A stretch of DNA of 64,000 nucleotides from Bacteroidota bacterium (lineage in GTDB: Bacteria > Bacteroidota > Bacteroidia > Cytophagales > Cyclobacteriaceae), in NCBI GenBank assembly GCA_018266055.1, contig JAFDYT010000008.1, forward strand, positions 197,217 through 261,216, written 5' to 3'. A model generated the notes under the pieces. The model was not told the origin of the DNA, did no database searches, and worked only from the letters and a program-made list of their open reading frames with translations. Shown here piece by piece: positions 44,406 to 52,682 of this stretch (its first letter is position 1; every line of letters starts with the position of its first letter). Both the position numbers and the translations under genes were made by a program.

Positions 44406-45701
44406 ATGCCCAAGAAGGTTTTGATCATCACGTATTACTGGCCACCGGCTGGCGGCATCGGCGTAGTGCGATGGGTGAAGTTCGCCAAGTATCTTAATCA
44501 ATATGGCTGGGAGCCAATCATCTTTACGGTAAGCAATGGTGATTACCCCATGGTCGATTCGTCGCTGCTGAAGGACGTTTCTTCCGATTTAAAAATCATC
44601 AAACGACCGATCTGGGAACCGTATAAACTGTATCGGCTTTTTTCGAAATCAAAGAATACCGGCGGGCTCGGAGACATTAAGCCCAAAGCCAACGCGTCGT
44701 TTATTCAAAAAGCGGGCAATTGGGTTCGTAGCAATTTTTTTATTCCGGATGCGCGGGCATTCTGGATAAAGCCGTCGGTGAAATACCTGACCGGCTACCT
44801 CAAAGCCAATCCGGTTGACGCCATGGTTTCCACGGGACCGCCGCATAGCGCACACCTGATTGCCTTGAAAATAAAACAACAACTCGGCATTTCCTGGCTG
44901 GCGGATTTTCGCGATCCATGGACTACCATGGACTATTATCATGAATTGATCCTTACGGGATGGGCCGACCGAAAGCACCACCGCCTTGAATTGGATGTGC
45001 TAACCAAGGCCGACGCACTCTCGGTGGTAGGGCGGGGGATGCAGATGGAATTTGAAAAGAAGCGCGGTAAGGAAGTCTCCATTATCACCAATGGTTTTGA
45101 CGAAGCTGATTTTGATCGAACATCCGTAGTGCCAGACAAGGAATTTTCCATAGTGCATACCGGGACATTTTTTGCACGAATAAATCCGCATGGCCTGTGG
45201 AAAGCGTTGCGCGAACTTCGCGCCGAAAATCATCCCTTGTTTTCTCACTTGAAATTGAAATTGGTGGGGCGCGTCGATCCTTCGGTAGTGCAATCGGTCC
45301 ATGAAGCAGGGCTAGGCGATTACCTTGAACTGGTGGCCTATCAGCCTCACGAGGTAGCTGTGAAAATGATGCAGCAGGCGCGCGTGCTGTTGCTGTGCGT
45401 GTTTGAGGAAAAGAAATTTATCGTCACCGGCAAGTTGTTTGAGTACCTTGCCGCAGCAAACCCGATCTTATGCATTGGCCCGCTGGATGGCGATGCGGCA
45501 AAGATTATTGACGAAACAAAAGCGGGAAGCACATTTGCTTCCGCCGATGTCGCTGGAATTAAAGAAGAGTTGAAAGCGCTCTATCAGCATTTTGAAAGTG
45601 GAACGGTTCGCGCAGCATCTGGTAGCTCCAGGTACTCGCATCGCCAACTGACGCGCCATGTAGCCGAACTATTGAATACCATTACTTCAACCTCGCATTA
45701 G
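44406..45701 (+). CDS. Glycosyltransferase, group 1/GT4-like
   Basis: The product has 431 residues. The N-terminal YYWPPAGGIGVVRWVKFAKY is typical of GT4-like transferases with a GT-B fold; the donor-binding half includes IVHTGTFFARINPHG, KLKLVGRVDPSV and GKLFEYLAAANPILCIGP. The sugar and acceptor are unknown. First gene of the plus-strand glycan cluster, followed after 9 bases by the flippase gene. Confidence 0.87.
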   Translation: MPKKVLIITYYWPPAGGIGVVRWVKFAKYLNQYGWEPIIFTVSNGDYPMVDSSLLKDVSSDLKIIKRPIWEPYKLYRLFSKSKNTGGLGDIKPKANASFIQKAGNWVRSNFFIPDARAFWIKPSVKYLTGYLKANPVDAMVSTGPPHSAHLIALKIKQQLGISWLADFRDPWTTMDYYHELILTGWADRKHHRLELDVLTKADALSVVGRGMQMEFEKKRGKEVSIITNGFDEADFDRTSVVPDKEFSIVHTGTFFARINPHGLWKALRELRAENHPLFSHLKLKLVGRVDPSVVQSVHEAGLGDYLELVAYQPHEVAVKMMQQARVLLLCVFEEKKFIVTGKLFEYLAAANPILCIGPLDGDAAKIIDETKAGSTFASADVAGIKEELKALYQHFESGTVRAASGSSRYSHRQLTRHVAELLNTITSTSH

Positions 45702-45710
45702 CCTACAGAT

Positions 45711-47156
45711 TTGATAAGTAAAAAATTCATACGGAACTCGATGATTTATACCCTGGCAGGTACCTTGGCGCCGGCCAGCGGGTTAATTCTTCTTCCGTAT
45801 TACTTAGGGTACTTGTCTCCCTCACAGTATGGAGCTTTCGCTTTATACACGGGCTTCTCGCTGCTGGTACAAGTAATAGTGACCTACAGCTTTGATGCGT
45901 CGGTATATAATTATTACCATGAGTATAAACATGACAAAGAGCGACTTGGTGTATTTGTAAGCTCTGCGTTTAATTTTATTCTGTTGGTGAGCGTGGTGCT
46001 GGCTTCGTTGTTGCTGCTTTGTGGAGATTGGCTCTTTCAGCTTGTCTATTCAGAATCTAAAATTGAATTTTTTCCTTATGGTGTAATTTCTGTTTTCACA
46101 GGAGTCATGCAGGCTTTGTTTAAAGTGAATAACAGCTTGCTTCAAACTCAGGAGAAGGCCCCTACTTTTTTTGGAGCTAACCTTCTTTCTTTTTCATTGA
46201 TTGCAGGACTTACCATAGCAGGATTGGTACTTTTTCCTAACGACCTGATCGGTCCGATTGGTGGTCGTTTTTTGGCGGTGGCGCTTTCCGGATTGTGGGT
46301 GCTCGGCACCGTGTATCGACAATTTGGTTTTCATTTTAATTTCACTCTTATCAAATCCACGTTTGGGTTTAACCATCCTTCACTGATTTATCAGATCATG
46401 CAATGGTTCAACAACTCTTTCGATCGTGTAATCCTTAGTGGGTTTATGCCGCTTGCTCAGGTAGGTATTTACGATTTGGCGGCAAAGTGCCTGATGGCAA
46501 TTGAATTTGTGTTGAGCGGATTTTACAATTCATTTTTCCCAAAGATTCTTGGAATCATTTCCCTACAAAATGAGAAGAAGACCACACAAGAAATTAACCG
46601 GTATTTTAATGGCCTCACAGCCGTCACCATTTTGCTGGTTTGTCTGGCAATATTATTTTTCCCAATAATCCGTTGGTTTAATTTAAAGCAGGGATTTTTG
46701 TCCGCTATCGAATGGGTTCCCTACATCGCAGTAACTTATCTGCTGCGGAGTTTGCGCTTCTACATGGCAATGCCATACGCTTCCATCAAATATTCCAAAC
46801 CACTTCCGTTCATTTACGCCATTATTGTGACCATCAAGATTGCAAGTATGGCGCTGCTGATTCCTCGGTTCGGGATTATGGGTCTAATAATTTCTACCTG
46901 GATAGGATACCTGGTGGAACTGACCACGCTGTTTTTGGGAGTGCGAAAGAAATTTGAAATCAAGTTTAATGGAATCAAATTGATCGTTGTGCCCCTCGTA
47001 CTTGGGCTGACTATTATTATTTTTGAGCCCCTGTTCGGGAAAGAATTTGAGCTACCGACTCATTTGTTTTACGTGCTGTTAGCAGGAGCCCTTTTGGTTT
47101 TTGCTTATCGGAATGAATTGAAGACCTTGCAGGTGAAGAACATAATAAAGAAGTGA
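45711..47156 (+). CDS. Polysaccharide flippase (Wzx-like, MATE/MOP superfamily)
   Basis: The product has 481 residues and about 12-14 hydrophobic segments. The N-terminus FIRNSMIYTLAGTLAPASGL and the YDLAAKCLMAIEFVLSGFYN stretch are typical of Wzx-like O-unit or lipid-linked glycan flippases. The frame opens with TTG at 45711; an ATG at 45741 would remove 10 basic residues that homologues usually keep, so TTG is plausible. It ends in a 4-base overlap with the next gene. Confidence 0.87.
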   Translation: MISKKFIRNSMIYTLAGTLAPASGLILLPYYLGYLSPSQYGAFALYTGFSLLVQVIVTYSFDASVYNYYHEYKHDKERLGVFVSSAFNFILLVSVVLASLLLLCGDWLFQLVYSESKIEFFPYGVISVFTGVMQALFKVNNSLLQTQEKAPTFFGANLLSFSLIAGLTIAGLVLFPNDLIGPIGGRFLAVALSGLWVLGTVYRQFGFHFNFTLIKSTFGFNHPSLIYQIMQWFNNSFDRVILSGFMPLAQVGIYDLAAKCLMAIEFVLSGFYNSFFPKILGIISLQNEKKTTQEINRYFNGLTAVTILLVCLAILFFPIIRWFNLKQGFLSAIEWVPYIAVTYLLRSLRFYMAMPYASIKYSKPLPFIYAIIVTIKIASMALLIPRFGIMGLIISTWIGYLVELTTLFLGVRKKFEIKFNGIKLIVVPLVLGLTIIIFEPLFGKEFELPTHLFYVLLAGALLVFAYRNELKTLQVKNIIKK

Positions 47157-48049
47157 CGACCATGCTTGCATCGCTGTATCGAAAAATAGTGCCGCTTTCT
47201 GCCCGACAGGTGATCTACGATTTTTTCCTTGGCGAAATAGTTTTCGTTGGCCGGAACTTTGGTGTCATTGTGAAGAGTAAGCTTACTTTCCTTTTTTATC
47301 CCTTTCTGCCAAAGACCGAAAACAACAAAGTCTTTTCGTTTATGGGACGATATGGCTTGACTTCCTACCCGTACCCGTACATGCTTGAATATCGCTCGAT
47401 GGAAATTAAAGTGGAGCGTGATGAAAAAAATAACCTCCCCTTTGTAGTGCATCAGGGCAAGAGACTTTACTTTCCAGAAACTTTTTCGGACGAGAAGGTG
47501 AGGAAAGACTACCGGGCGTTGCGCACTGAGCAAGATGAAAGAGCGGCGCATCGCTACGTGCGCTCATACGACGAGCTAAAAGGCCGAACTCTTCTCGACA
47601 TTGGCGCCGCCGAAGGAATTTTTTCTCTTGAAACGATTGAATTGACTGAAAAAGTAATCCTGTTTGAATACGTTGACTATTGGCTTAAACCTCTGCAAGC
47701 GACCTTTGAACCATGGAAAGAGAAGGTCGTGTTGGTGAAAAAATACGTTGGCCATAAATCTGAAAATAACTTTATCACCATCGACGAATATTTAGCAGGT
47801 CAATCGTATAAGAATCTGTTTTTGAAAATGGATATAGAAGGCGCCGAGCGGATCGCATTGGAAGGAGCAGAGCAAACGCTAAAAAATTCGACCAATATTC
47901 AGTTGGCAATTTGTACGTATCATCGCATAGGAGATCCCGAGTATATTGCCGGTTTGCTGGAGGCTCGTGGTTTCTCCTGTGAATTTTCTGAAGGGTTGAT
48001 GTATTGGAACAAGCGCGTGAGTAAGGGCGTAGTCAGGGCCAGGAAATAA
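47153..48049 (+). CDS. FkbM-family methyltransferase
   Basis: The product has 298 residues. The SAM-binding region starts at LLDIGAAEGIFSLETIE, and the FkbM signature region reads FITIDEYLAG then LFLKMDIEGAERIALEGAE. Such enzymes O-methylate sugars in surface glycans. The start is GTG at 47153, overlapping the flippase stop; an ATG at 47162 is an alternative. It is followed by an acetyltransferase gene after 5 bases. Confidence 0.87.
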   Translation: MTTMLASLYRKIVPLSARQVIYDFFLGEIVFVGRNFGVIVKSKLTFLFYPFLPKTENNKVFSFMGRYGLTSYPYPYMLEYRSMEIKVERDEKNNLPFVVHQGKRLYFPETFSDEKVRKDYRALRTEQDERAAHRYVRSYDELKGRTLLDIGAAEGIFSLETIELTEKVILFEYVDYWLKPLQATFEPWKEKVVLVKKYVGHKSENNFITIDEYLAGQSYKNLFLKMDIEGAERIALEGAEQTLKNSTNIQLAICTYHRIGDPEYIAGLLEARGFSCEFSEGLMYWNKRVSKGVVRARK

Positions 48050-48054
48050 AAGCG

Positions 48055-48732
48055 ATGAACGTGATCAGTAAAATCCCCATTATCCGCGCTATCGCAAGGT
48101 TTATTGAGCGACGCCAATTTGAACGAAAGTGGCGAAGAAAAAACCCTCACAACGAAACTAAAGTGGGAAGCAGATACTTCCCAATGGAGATTGTGTCGGT
48201 AGGAAAGGGGACGTACGGTTCGATTACAGTTCAAAGTTTGTACGTCACTCCCGATGAAAAGCTCACGATCGGAAACTACGTTTCCATCGCACCGGAAGTG
48301 ACGTTCATGCTTGGTGTAAATCACCAGATGAATACGGTGACCACCTATCCCTTTTATTCTAAACTCATTCTACGATCTCCCATTGATGCGATCAGCAAAG
48401 GCCCAATAGTTATTGACGATGAGGTGTGGATCGGAACAGGGGCCATGATTTTTTCTGGAGTTACAATTGGTAAAGGTGCGGTGATTGCGGCTGGCTCGGT
48501 AGTGACGAAAAATGTAGCGCCGTATGCGATAGTAGGAGGCAATCCCGCAAAATTGATTCGTTATCGATTCGATGAAGAAATCATTAAAATTTTGAACCCG
48601 ATCCGTCTGGCCGATTTTTCGCCTGAGTGGATTAAATCAAATATCGAAATGATTTATAAAAAAATTGAGACTGTGGAGGATGCCCTTCAGTTCAAGACTC
48701 TTGCCGATACATTTAAAAAGACCACGAAATGA
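48055..48732 (+). CDS. Hexapeptide-repeat acetyltransferase (CatB/LbH type)
   Basis: The product has 225 residues. Left-handed beta-helix repeats run from about residue 60 to 170 (ITVQSLYVTPDEKLTIGNYV, IDDEVWIGTGAMIFSGVTIG, GAVIAAGSVVTKNVAPYAIV, GGNPAKLIRYRF), as in xenobiotic and sugar O-acetyltransferases. It probably acetylates a sugar of the surface glycan. Its end overlaps the WbsX-like gene by 4 bases. Confidence 0.88.
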   Translation: MNVISKIPIIRAIARFIERRQFERKWRRKNPHNETKVGSRYFPMEIVSVGKGTYGSITVQSLYVTPDEKLTIGNYVSIAPEVTFMLGVNHQMNTVTTYPFYSKLILRSPIDAISKGPIVIDDEVWIGTGAMIFSGVTIGKGAVIAAGSVVTKNVAPYAIVGGNPAKLIRYRFDEEIIKILNPIRLADFSPEWIKSNIEMIYKKIETVEDALQFKTLADTFKKTTK

Positions 48733-49820
48733 ACACCAATTCGGTGCGGATTATCGCCACGTATTTGCCACAGTTTCATCCTATTCCTGAGAATGACACA
48801 TGGTGGGGCAAGGGATTTACCGAATGGACTAATGTGGGTAAGGCAAAGCCATTGTTTCGCGGCCATTATCAGCCGCGCGTTCCTGCCGACTTAGGTTATT
48901 ACGATTTGCGCCTTCCGGAAGTGAGGCAGCAGCAGGCCGACATGGCTCGTGAGTACGGAGTAGAAGGTTTTTGTTATTGGCACTATTGGTTTGGCAATGG
49001 AAAGCGATTGCTTGAAATGCCTTTCAATGAAGTGCTGAAATCGGGAAAACCCGACTTCCCATTTTGCCTTAGTTGGGCGAACCATAGCTGGCAAGACAAG
49101 CAGTTTAGCAAGGAAGGCACTGAGCGCATGTTGATCGAGCAAGAGTATAACGGCGAAGAAGATTATACCGCGCACTTCAATACATTGCTGCCAGCTTTTT
49201 TGGATAAGCGATACATTCGGGTTGACAATAAACCGTTGTTTCAGATATACTTGCCTCTTAAGTTTCCTGAAGTAGAAAAGTTCATCGCGTGTTGGCAAAG
49301 ATTAGCCAAGCAAAATGGGCTTGAAGGAATTCACTTTGTGGGGCACACTCATTTTGAAAAGGATTATCCGCTGATTAAAGAGAAGGGATTCGATGCCATT
49401 AACATCGTGCGGCTGTATCATTTTTACAAACATAAGTATTCGCTCCCCGAAAGGGCCTTCATGAAAATGAGACGCGTGTGGTTCAAGCACGGGAGTATTT
49501 TTGACTATCAGAAATTATTTAAATATTTCTCAGGCGAAGAAGATCGCAAGGAAGATTGGTACCCTACCATTATTCCCAATTGGGATCATTCGCCGCGCTC
49601 GGGCAGGAGGGGTAATATTTTCATAAACTCTACTCCTCAATACTTCAAGCAGCATGTTCGGCAAGTTCTTGAAACGGTGAAAGATAAAAAGTCCGACCAT
49701 CGCGTCATTTTCCTGAAGTCGTGGAATGAATGGGCTGAAGGTAATTACATGGAGCCCGATTTGAAATTTGGGAGAGGCTACCTCGAAGCGCTGAAGGCTG
49801 CGATTGGGGAGGTGAAGTAG
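48729..49820 (+). CDS. WbsX-like/GH99-like protein of glycan biosynthesis
   Basis: The product has 363 residues and matches the WbsX family (glycosyltransferase_WbsX, GH99-like barrel): ATYLPQFHPIPENDTWWGKG, FTEWTNVGKAKPLF, FCYWHYWFGNGKRLLE and, near the end, FLKSWNEWAEGNYMEPD. The family is found in O-antigen and capsule clusters; its exact reaction is not settled. Last gene of the plus-strand cluster, converging on the LpxD-like gene. Confidence 0.88.
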   Translation: MNTNSVRIIATYLPQFHPIPENDTWWGKGFTEWTNVGKAKPLFRGHYQPRVPADLGYYDLRLPEVRQQQADMAREYGVEGFCYWHYWFGNGKRLLEMPFNEVLKSGKPDFPFCLSWANHSWQDKQFSKEGTERMLIEQEYNGEEDYTAHFNTLLPAFLDKRYIRVDNKPLFQIYLPLKFPEVEKFIACWQRLAKQNGLEGIHFVGHTHFEKDYPLIKEKGFDAINIVRLYHFYKHKYSLPERAFMKMRRVWFKHGSIFDYQKLFKYFSGEEDRKEDWYPTIIPNWDHSPRSGRRGNIFINSTPQYFKQHVRQVLETVKDKKSDHRVIFLKSWNEWAEGNYMEPDLKFGRGYLEALKAAIGEVK

Positions 49821-49860
49821 AGAATTGGCATGTAGGGTTGAGCTGCAACCATTCTTGACT

Positions 49861-50808
49861 CTATTCCTCCAATTTCTTCTTAATTTCTGACCATTTCTTA
49901 TACTCTTCCATAGTAATCGCTGGATTCCCTATCATGACGCTTTTTTCTTGGGTACCTTTTAATACTACTGCTCCGATCCCAGTCATGGTATTAGGGGCAA
50001 TTTTTATTTGATTTTTTATGGACACAGAAGGCGCTATCCAGGAGCTTTCACCAATAATTGCACTTCCGCCAATCATTGCATTTGCAATGATAAGCGCATT
50101 TTTTTCGATGGTCACTCCATGAGCTATGTGAACGAGATTGTCTATTTTAACATTTTCGTGTATTACGGTATCACTAAGAACACCTCTGTCAACGCAGGTG
50201 TTGTTATGGATCTCGACATTGTCATGTATAATCACCTTGCCAAGGTGTTGAAGTAATTGATATTCCCCGTTTTCATCCTTTTCATAACCAAAACCATAAT
50301 TACCTATGGTGTTGTTGCTCCCGATGATTACATTATTACCTATTTGTGAATTGGCAAGGATCACGGAGTTATGAAGAATTACTGTGTTATCTCCAATAGA
50401 GCAATTATCCTCAATGACTACATGATGTCCGATGTAACAGTTTAATCCTACTTTTGAAGTAGGATTTATAACAGCAGTGGGTTCAATTCTATGGGGCCAA
50501 CTCTTTTTGAAATAGATACTTAGTATTTTGGTAAAAACAGCTCGTGGATTTTCAGTAACCAGAAAATTGCATTTGGCTTCTCCAAGTTTTAAGTACATTT
50601 TTTGAGTTAGCACCAATAAGCCTAGATTAAGCTGTTTGCTGGTTAGGGCTTCACCTTTGGTATCGCTTAACCAGGCGATATCGTTTTTACAAGGCACATC
50701 AATTGCGTCGCTTAGCCCAACAATGTTTTGAAGTTCGGTTGTTTTATCCCCATAAAAAATACATTCCGGAAAATGTGCGAGGAGATCGACTATTTTAATT
50801 TGATTCAT
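49861..50808 (-). CDS. LpxD-like UDP-sugar N-acyltransferase
   Basis: The product has 315 residues: an N-terminal uridine-binding-like domain (about 1-100) and a hexapeptide beta-helix with IGHHVVIEDNCSIGDNTVI and GNNVIIGSNNTIGNYGFGYE. The segment IDNLVHIAHGV keeps the catalytic histidine of LpxD. Its place in a glycan cluster and its low G+C suggest a specialised acyl- or acetyltransferase rather than the housekeeping lipid A enzyme (inference). It follows the PIG-L gene by 8 bases. Confidence 0.82.
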   Translation of the reverse strand: MNQIKIVDLLAHFPECIFYGDKTTELQNIVGLSDAIDVPCKNDIAWLSDTKGEALTSKQLNLGLLVLTQKMYLKLGEAKCNFLVTENPRAVFTKILSIYFKKSWPHRIEPTAVINPTSKVGLNCYIGHHVVIEDNCSIGDNTVILHNSVILANSQIGNNVIIGSNNTIGNYGFGYEKDENGEYQLLQHLGKVIIHDNVEIHNNTCVDRGVLSDTVIHENVKIDNLVHIAHGVTIEKNALIIANAMIGGSAIIGESSWIAPSVSIKNQIKIAPNTMTGIGAVVLKGTQEKSVMIGNPAITMEEYKKWSEIKKKLEE

Positions 50809-50816
50809 AATTTATC

Positions 50817-51449
50817 CTAAATTACCCATCTGATTACTTCAAACGCCTCAGCATACGGCGCACCAATTTGAACAGCGCGAACGTTAGCAAGCGATCTGAT
50901 GAAGTCTGCGTTCAAATAACTTCTTTGTTTTTGCGATTCATACGCGCTTAGTGCGTCAATTTTTTTTTGAATATGGTTTTCGTTCAGCTTGATGAAGCAC
51001 TGGGTGTTGAAGGTGAGGTTATTCCATGGAAGCTCATAGCCTAAGATGGAAACATTTTTAAATGCGCGCAGCCCCTCCTCCGCGATTACCTGATGATCTT
51101 GGTGAATATCGTTTAACGTAGGCATGAAAACCAAATCGGGTTGTAAGGAAGATTTGATTTTCACAAGTTCTTCAAGAATATCCTGACGAAATTCTTTAAA
51201 CCTTCTCACGTCAAAGTCAAAAAGTGTAAGATTGGTGTTTGATACGCCCAAAATTCTTGTGGCTTCTTTTACTTCTTTGGCCAACGTATCAGGGGCAAGA
51301 TGTTTTGGGAGAGATCGTGTGCAAATTGAGAAGGCTACATAGTGAACTTCTTTACCTTCTTCAATAAACTTTGAAATAGAACCCCCGCATCCTAACTCAC
51401 CGTCATCGGTATGAGGCGCCAAAACCAAAACCCTTTGTGCTTTTTGCAT
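50817..51449 (-). CDS. PIG-L/LmbE-family deacetylase
   Basis: The product has 210 residues. The metal motif at the N-terminus reads LAPHTDDGELGCGG (H, D, D kept; the usual proline of HPDD is threonine) and the second motif is DIHQDHQVIAEEG. Members remove N-acetyl groups from sugars such as GlcNAc. Together with the adjacent LpxD-like acyltransferase it could exchange the acyl group on an amino sugar. It lies 12 bases downstream of the glycosyltransferase gene. Confidence 0.87.
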   Translation of the reverse strand: MQKAQRVLVLAPHTDDGELGCGGSISKFIEEGKEVHYVAFSICTRSLPKHLAPDTLAKEVKEATRILGVSNTNLTLFDFDVRRFKEFRQDILEELVKIKSSLQPDLVFMPTLNDIHQDHQVIAEEGLRAFKNVSILGYELPWNNLTFNTQCFIKLNENHIQKKIDALSAYESQKQRSYLNADFIRSLANVRAVQIGAPYAEAFEVIRWVI

Positions 51450-51461
51450 TATTAAGTAATA

Positions 51462-52604
51462 TTATTTCTCTAATAATTGGTCAATAATCTTGTTCAATAG
51501 TACCTTATTCTTCTCAGCATTCACTTCCTTTGCTGCAATTTCAGAATTTGACTTGAATGTTTTTATTTTTTCCTTGGTTAGGTTGTTAAGTTCCATCGCC
51601 AAAGCCTTAGGAGTAAAGTCTTCTGAAACTATGCCTAAGTCATATTTTTTTACTAAGGCAGCCATCTCGGGAATGGGGCCAATGCAAATTGACAATCGGG
51701 CTTGAATGAAATCAAAAAATTTATTTCCTAAACCATTCTGATAGTTGAAATTCACAGGGGGTACCAGCACAATTCCTATATCAAATTTATTGATTGACTT
51801 TATTATTTCGCCACTCTTAACAGGGTCTATAAACTCAATTTTTTTGCCATATTTTGATGCCTTCTCTTTTAACCAGGGTAAATAACTTCGTGTTTTTTTG
51901 TTGGCAGTTTGTGGTGAAATTAGCATTAAGTTTAAGCGAAATCGATCATCGAGATACTCAAACATTTCAATCATCAACTCCAACCTTCTTGATGGAATTG
52001 CAATACCATGGTGAATCAAATTAATGAGTCCATCTGATGAATTACTTGGGCTGAAAGTTTGGTAAGATGCTGCGTTGTTTATTACGAATGGTTTTGCCTT
52101 GAATCTTTTTTCATATTCCTGAGCAATGCCCTCCCCAATGGTAAGCATTGCGTCAACTTTTGGAAGATAGTTTACGCAAATAAAACGGTTTAAGGGTTGG
52201 AAGAGTAACCTCCACATAAATTTGTCTTCAAATTGACGAGGAAAGTATTCATGAGCATCGAAAAGAAACTTTGCATGGCCCTTTATTTTATTGATTAGAG
52301 GCAATGTTTCAATATCGTTACTGATAATGAGATCAAAATCATTTTTCGTTTCAATTAGTTCCGGGTAAGTGTGTTGAATTTTATTGGCAAGTGAATAAAA
52401 CCGCATGATGAGTAACACACCTAAGAAATTCTTTTTTAAGAACGAAAGTCTGTTTGGTCTGATCTTTATAAATTTTATTGAGTCATCAAGCTCGGCGTCG
52501 AAGGCAGCAACAGTCAACTGGTGGTGGGATAAAAAACCGACTTGACGGGCTACCCTTGCATCATGTTTGAGATTACTTAAGGAAATAATTAGGATGCGAG
52601 CCAT
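51462..52604 (-). CDS. Glycosyltransferase, GT4-like, AT-rich
   Basis: The product has 380 residues and a GT-B pattern: N-terminal RILIISLSNLKHDARVARQ, FLFDAHEYFPRQFED, and a donor half with LINLIHHGIAIPSRRLELMI and GLGNKFFDFIQARLSICIGP. The specificity is unknown. One sampled 60-base line is only about one third G+C, well below the flanking genes, which suggests transfer. It begins the minus-strand trio and diverges from the T9SS cargo gene. Confidence 0.85.
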   Translation of the reverse strand: MARILIISLSNLKHDARVARQVGFLSHHQLTVAAFDAELDDSIKFIKIRPNRLSFLKKNFLGVLLIMRFYSLANKIQHTYPELIETKNDFDLIISNDIETLPLINKIKGHAKFLFDAHEYFPRQFEDKFMWRLLFQPLNRFICVNYLPKVDAMLTIGEGIAQEYEKRFKAKPFVINNAASYQTFSPSNSSDGLINLIHHGIAIPSRRLELMIEMFEYLDDRFRLNLMLISPQTANKKTRSYLPWLKEKASKYGKKIEFIDPVKSGEIIKSINKFDIGIVLVPPVNFNYQNGLGNKFFDFIQARLSICIGPIPEMAALVKKYDLGIVSEDFTPKALAMELNNLTKEKIKTFKSNSEIAAKEVNAEKNKVLLNKIIDQLLEK

Positions 52605-52636
52605 ATTAAAAATTCAAAGATAACTTCATCCTCCAC

Positions 52637-52644
52637 TATATTTG
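52637..52644 (+). promoter_or_regulatory. -7 element TATATTTG of the LamG/T9SS gene
   Basis: TATATTTG matches TAnnTTTG and lies 38 bases before the ATG at 52683. It is in the divergent gap after the glycosyltransferase gene. Confidence 0.45.
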
Positions 52645-52682
52645 CATCTGTTGCAAATAATTCTGTTTTTGCGGAAAAATAG

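Noticed and set aside
43635-44501. 288-residue open frame on the minus strand
   Set aside because: It is antisense to the end of rdgB and all of udk, both of which have clear motifs; no family features are seen.
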